Assembly: GCA_946545765.1 (NCBI GenBank)
Contig: CAMNNS010000052.1
Coordinates: forward strand, 1 to 9,247
Direction of reading: 5' to 3'
From: an uncultured Bacteroidales bacterium
GTDB taxonomy: Bacteria > Bacteroidota > Bacteroidia > Bacteroidales > UBA932
Length of the DNA stretch: 9,247 nt
A model generated the notes under the pieces. It worked only from the letters and a program-made list of their open reading frames with translations. It was not told where the DNA came from and ran no database searches. Positions within the stretch are counted from its first letter, which is position 1; each line of letters begins with the position of its first letter. Positions 7,064 to 9,247 of the stretch are shown piece after piece. Position numbers and translations under genes: made by a program.

Positions 7064-8656
7064 TTATTTAATCAGATTACCAAGTATATCGCGAGTAATA
7101 GTTCTTGTAATTGAGCTTGTTGTATTTTTTACAATTCTTCCACCTACTGATGTACTGTTCTTACGGCTCTTTTTGCCTGTAATCTTGTTTGATACAGATG
7201 TTGCTACACTTGTAGCCACAGCCCCTGTTACTGCAGTAATCAACCCTTTTTTTATCTTTCCCCAAAGAGAAGATTTGCCCTTTTGATTTTTCTGTTTCTC
7301 CTCTTTTTGAACTCGTATTTCATTCTCTTTCTGGATAGCAATTGCTTCTTCCTCTTTTCTTCTCTCTTCTGCCTCCTTTAGTAGTACTTCAAATGCACTC
7401 TCTCTATCAATAATCTTATCGTAAATCCCATATAGCCTTGACGACTTGATTATTTGATCTCTTTGTTGCGGAGTAATAGCACCAATTTGTGAGAGAGGGA
7501 ATAAAATTTTAGCTTTTTCAACAACTGTTGGTGCCCCTTTCTCATCGAGAATAGAGACAAGAGCTTCCCCTGTTTCTAATTGTGTAATAGCTTCTTCTGT
7601 TTTAAAATCTGGATTTGCCCTAAATGTTTCTGCAGCCACTTTAACTGCCTTTTGATCTTTAGGAGTATATGCACGTAAGGCATGTTGTACACGATTTCCT
7701 AACTGCCCTAAAATCGTATCGGGAATATCGTTAGGATATTGTGTAACAAAATAAACACCAACCCCTTTACTCCTAATAAGTCTGATAACTTGCTCTATTT
7801 TGTCTGTCAAAGCTTTTGAAGTATCCTCAAACAGCATGTGTGCTTCGTCGAAAAAGAATACCAATTTAGGTAGTTCTAAATCACCAACTTCTGGTAGGGT
7901 AGTGTATAGTTCGCTAAGTAACCAGAGCAAGAAAGTTGAATAAAGTTTTGGATTGTGCATCAATTTGTCTGCTGCCAAAACATTCATATATCCTTTGCCT
8001 GAAGTTGGTTCTACTGCAAGAAGATTTTGTATATCAAATGAAGGCTCAGCCATAAATAGCTCACCGCCTTGATTTTCTATTGTTAGTAGAGAGCGTTGAA
8101 TTGCCCCTACACTTTGTGGGCTAATGTTCCCATACCTTGTTGTATATTCTGCAGAATGCTCAGAGATATAGTTAAGCATACTTCTAAGATCTTTTATATC
8201 AACTAATAATAACCCCCTTTCATCTGCAATTCTGAATAAAATATTTAAAACACCCTCCTGTGTATCGTTGAGAGATAGTATTCTTGAAAGAAGTTGTGGC
8301 CCCATCTGTGAGATAGTGGTTCTCATTGGATGACCTTGTTCTCCAAATACATCAAAAAATCTTACCGGGCATCCCTCAAACTTAGGTTCTGGTATTCCAA
8401 ACAGTTCTTTCCTTTTTTCTATGAAGCCACTCATTACCCCAGCTTGTGAGATTCCAGAGAGGTCTCCTTTCATATCTGCCATAAAACAAGGTACCCCAGC
8501 TTTGCAAAATGTTTCAGCCATAACTTGCAGTGTTACCGTTTTTCCAGTACCTGTTGCTCCAGCAACCAAACCATGACGATTAGCCATTTTTCCGACAAGA
8601 CTGATTGGACCTTTTGACCCATAGGCAATGTATAAACCTCTCTCTTTGCAATACAT
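7064..8656 (-). CDS. HerA/FtsK-like P-loop ATPase, DUF853 (YjgR) family
   Basis: The 530-residue protein opens with the DUF853 hallmark MANRHGLVAGATGTGKT: Walker A is residues 33-40 with K39. PCFMADMKGDLSGIS follows (56-70), and Walker B is KLVFFFDEAH with D270 and E271. A glutamine-containing VTQYPNDIP segment and QHALRAYTPKDQKA (likely trans-acting arginine) complete the ATPase core. After about residue 420 comes a highly charged helix (EEERRKEEEA) and then a Ser/Thr/Ala/Gly-rich, basic tail ending RDILGNLIK, which resembles the tail of YjgR homologues. The family is related to DNA-translocating HerA helicases, but its cellular role is not established; no NurA nuclease gene is adjacent. The start at 8656 is right because only 23 residues precede the family block. 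Confidence in family is high, in function low. Confidence 0.92.
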   Translation of the reverse strand: MYCKERGLYIAYGSKGPISLVGKMANRHGLVAGATGTGKTVTLQVMAETFCKAGVPCFMADMKGDLSGISQAGVMSGFIEKRKELFGIPEPKFEGCPVRFFDVFGEQGHPMRTTISQMGPQLLSRILSLNDTQEGVLNILFRIADERGLLLVDIKDLRSMLNYISEHSAEYTTRYGNISPQSVGAIQRSLLTIENQGGELFMAEPSFDIQNLLAVEPTSGKGYMNVLAADKLMHNPKLYSTFLLWLLSELYTTLPEVGDLELPKLVFFFDEAHMLFEDTSKALTDKIEQVIRLIRSKGVGVYFVTQYPNDIPDTILGQLGNRVQHALRAYTPKDQKAVKVAAETFRANPDFKTEEAITQLETGEALVSILDEKGAPTVVEKAKILFPLSQIGAITPQQRDQIIKSSRLYGIYDKIIDRESAFEVLLKEAEERRKEEEAIAIQKENEIRVQKEEKQKNQKGKSSLWGKIKKGLITAVTGAVATSVATSVSNKITGKKSRKNSTSVGGRIVKNTTSSITRTITRDILGNLIK

Positions 8657-8730
8657 ATTATTCTCTTTTAGATTTGTTAATAAATATTAAGTTTAGGAAA
8701 ACTATAGAGATTGTTTCTAAAGTCTCTAAG

Positions 8731-8765
8731 CAAAATTAAGTATAAATTTTCGTTTTCTTTGCAAA
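8731..8765 (-). promoter_or_regulatory. Candidate promoter for the DUF853 ATPase gene
   Basis: On the - strand, TAATTTTG (8738-8731) matches the Bacteroidales -7 consensus TAnnTTTG. TTTG at 8765-8762 could be the -33 element, but the spacing is 23 bases, slightly over the usual 19-21. RNA would start near 8725, leaving about 68 bases of leader before the ATG at 8656. Confidence 0.4.
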
Positions 8766-8854
8766 AACGCAAAAGCTTTTTATCTCAAAGAACAAATATC
8801 CTAATGGTGCGTGGATCTATTAAGATCATTCACACACTATTTGCTTCAAAGTGT

Positions 8855-8877
8855 AATCTTCCTCCTTTCTGGAGATT
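8855..8877 (+). promoter_or_regulatory. Hairpin with anti-Shine-Dalgarno-like loop
   Basis: AATCTTC (8855-8861) can pair with GGAGATT (8871-8877), giving seven pairs including one G-U, around the loop CTCCTTTCT. The loop equals the anti-SD tail of Bacteroidota 16S rRNA as I remember it. Part of this segment, TTCCTCCT (8859-8866), is exactly complementary to AGGAGGAA (8978-8985) at the start of the next gene, so two mutually exclusive structures are possible. This matters only if RNA starts upstream of 8855; I see no perfect promoter there. Confidence 0.35.
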
Positions 8878-8937
8878 CTATCAAAAAAAAATAGACTCCC
8901 ACTCGTATCGGGAAAATGAGGATATTATTATTTATCC

Positions 8938-8945
8938 TACATTTG
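8938..8945 (+). promoter_or_regulatory. Candidate -7 element (TACATTTG) for the 8991 gene
   Basis: TACATTTG fits TAnnTTTG, but no TTTG or TTG lies 19-21 bases upstream. If used, RNA would begin near 8951 and the leader would be about 40 bases, excluding the hairpin at 8855-8877. Confidence 0.3.
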
Positions 8946-8977
8946 TAGTTAGGAGTAAACATGTAGATTAAACATAT

Positions 8978-8984
8978 AGGAGGA
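8978..8984 (+). promoter_or_regulatory. Strong Shine-Dalgarno sequence
   Basis: AGGAGGA ends 6 bases before the ATG at 8991, a near-ideal SD. Ten other gene starts visible in the window have only A/T-rich leaders, as expected for Bacteroidota, where the ribosome hides its anti-SD. It fixes the start of the downstream gene. Confidence 0.8.
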
Positions 8985-8990
8985 ATAGAA

Positions 8991-9242
8991 ATGATTGAAG
9001 AAAAGATTATGCAACAGCTTCAGGAGATCGCTAAACAGAAGAAAAAAGATGTTATTGAATTGGTGGCTGAACTTGATGGACAACCTGTATTTAGATTGAG
9101 AAAATCCTCTATACCAAAAGGAGCAAAAGTTGGATATCCATTTTTATTATCTGTTAGAAATGGTGATGTATATGAATTAAATCATGAACAAATCCATCAA
9201 GTTATAGTATCATATAATGGATTCTGCAAGAGATTGCAATAA
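8991..9242 (+). CDS. Small protein of unknown function with a strong SD
   Basis: I do not recognise this family. The 83-residue protein is soluble, with no signal peptide or membrane segment. Residues 1-20 form a charged, probably helical start (MIEEKIMQQLQEIAKQKKKD); residues 21-80 alternate hydrophobic and polar residues and contain short putative strands (VIELVAEL, QPVFRLRK, PFLLSVRN, DVYELN), so a small alpha/beta fold is likely. There is no cysteine cluster, P-loop or helix-turn-helix; the single Cys is near the end. The start is fixed by the AGGAGG; an in-frame stop at 8964 rules out a longer form. Codon use is like that of the neighbours. Its downstream context lies outside the window. 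Confidence 0.78.
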   Translation: MIEEKIMQQLQEIAKQKKKDVIELVAELDGQPVFRLRKSSIPKGAKVGYPFLLSVRNGDVYELNHEQIHQVIVSYNGFCKRLQ

Positions 9243-9247
9243 TTGTG

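Larger units (their letters stand above)
8657..8990. other. 334-base intergenic region between divergent genes
   Basis: No convincing gene. An open frame on the + strand from a TTG at 8711 to 8971 gives 86 residues of unfamiliar sequence without a plausible leader. The region holds a candidate - strand promoter for the ATPase (8731-8765), a small hairpin CGTTTT/AAAACG at 8751-8769 inside it, a hairpin with an anti-SD-like loop (8855-8877), an isolated TACATTTG (8938-8945) and the strong SD of the next gene (8978-8984). The inverted pair GATCT/AGATC at 8814-8826 is too short to interpret. Confidence 0.6.

Noticed and set aside
8806..8877. Degenerate 3' end of a 16S rRNA gene
   Set aside because: Only a 14-base core and a loose upstream word match; the intervening helix 45 sequence is absent, so I do not call an rRNA feature.
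8711..8971. Open frame of 86 codons on the + strand, starting with TTG, with an internal ATG at 8804
   Set aside because: No recognisable domain, a rare start codon and no leader signal; it overlaps the candidate ATPase promoter and the hairpin. I treat the region as intergenic.

Overview
The window looks like a low-GC (roughly one third G+C) genome of the phylum Bacteroidota, most likely order Bacteroidales. Four things point there: the F-type ATP synthase genes run epsilon, small membrane protein, a, c, b, delta, alpha, gamma; the a subunit carries an N-terminal signal peptide and a long extension; nearly every start codon sits behind an A/T-rich leader with no Shine-Dalgarno (SD) sequence; and two candidate promoters fit the Bacteroidales -7 element TAnnTTTG. 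I cannot name a genus.

Layout. Positions 1-5743 are the downstream part of one + strand atp operon: 3' end of atpC, a four-helix membrane protein of unassigned function, then atpB, atpE, atpF, atpH, atpA and atpG, with gaps of 1-47 bases. The beta subunit gene is not in the window and presumably lies just upstream. Together these genes make the membrane rotor and stator (a, c, b, delta) and the catalytic head and stalk (alpha, gamma, epsilon). The c subunit looks proton-type, and the epsilon subunit stops at its beta-sandwich, so it lacks the usual inhibitory helices.

Positions 5795-6271 (- strand) encode a small lipoprotein of unknown function that converges on the operon. Positions 6553-7059 (+) encode a low-molecular-weight protein tyrosine phosphatase whose best start lies well inside a longer open frame. 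It converges, with only 4 bases between, on a - strand HerA/FtsK-like ATPase of the DUF853 (YjgR) type (7064-8656).

Positions 8657-8990 hold no convincing gene, but contain a candidate promoter for the ATPase and a leader-like region in front of a small + strand protein of unknown function (8991-9242). That last gene has a perfect AGGAGG, the only strong SD in the window. About 110 bases upstream is a hairpin whose loop reads CTCCTTTCT, like the tail of 16S rRNA, and which could pair with that SD.

The two observations most worth checking are this leader and the palindrome TCGCGA. Every CGCG in the window (six) lies inside ATCGCGA, in three different codon phases. No tRNA, rRNA gene, CRISPR array or insertion sequence was found.
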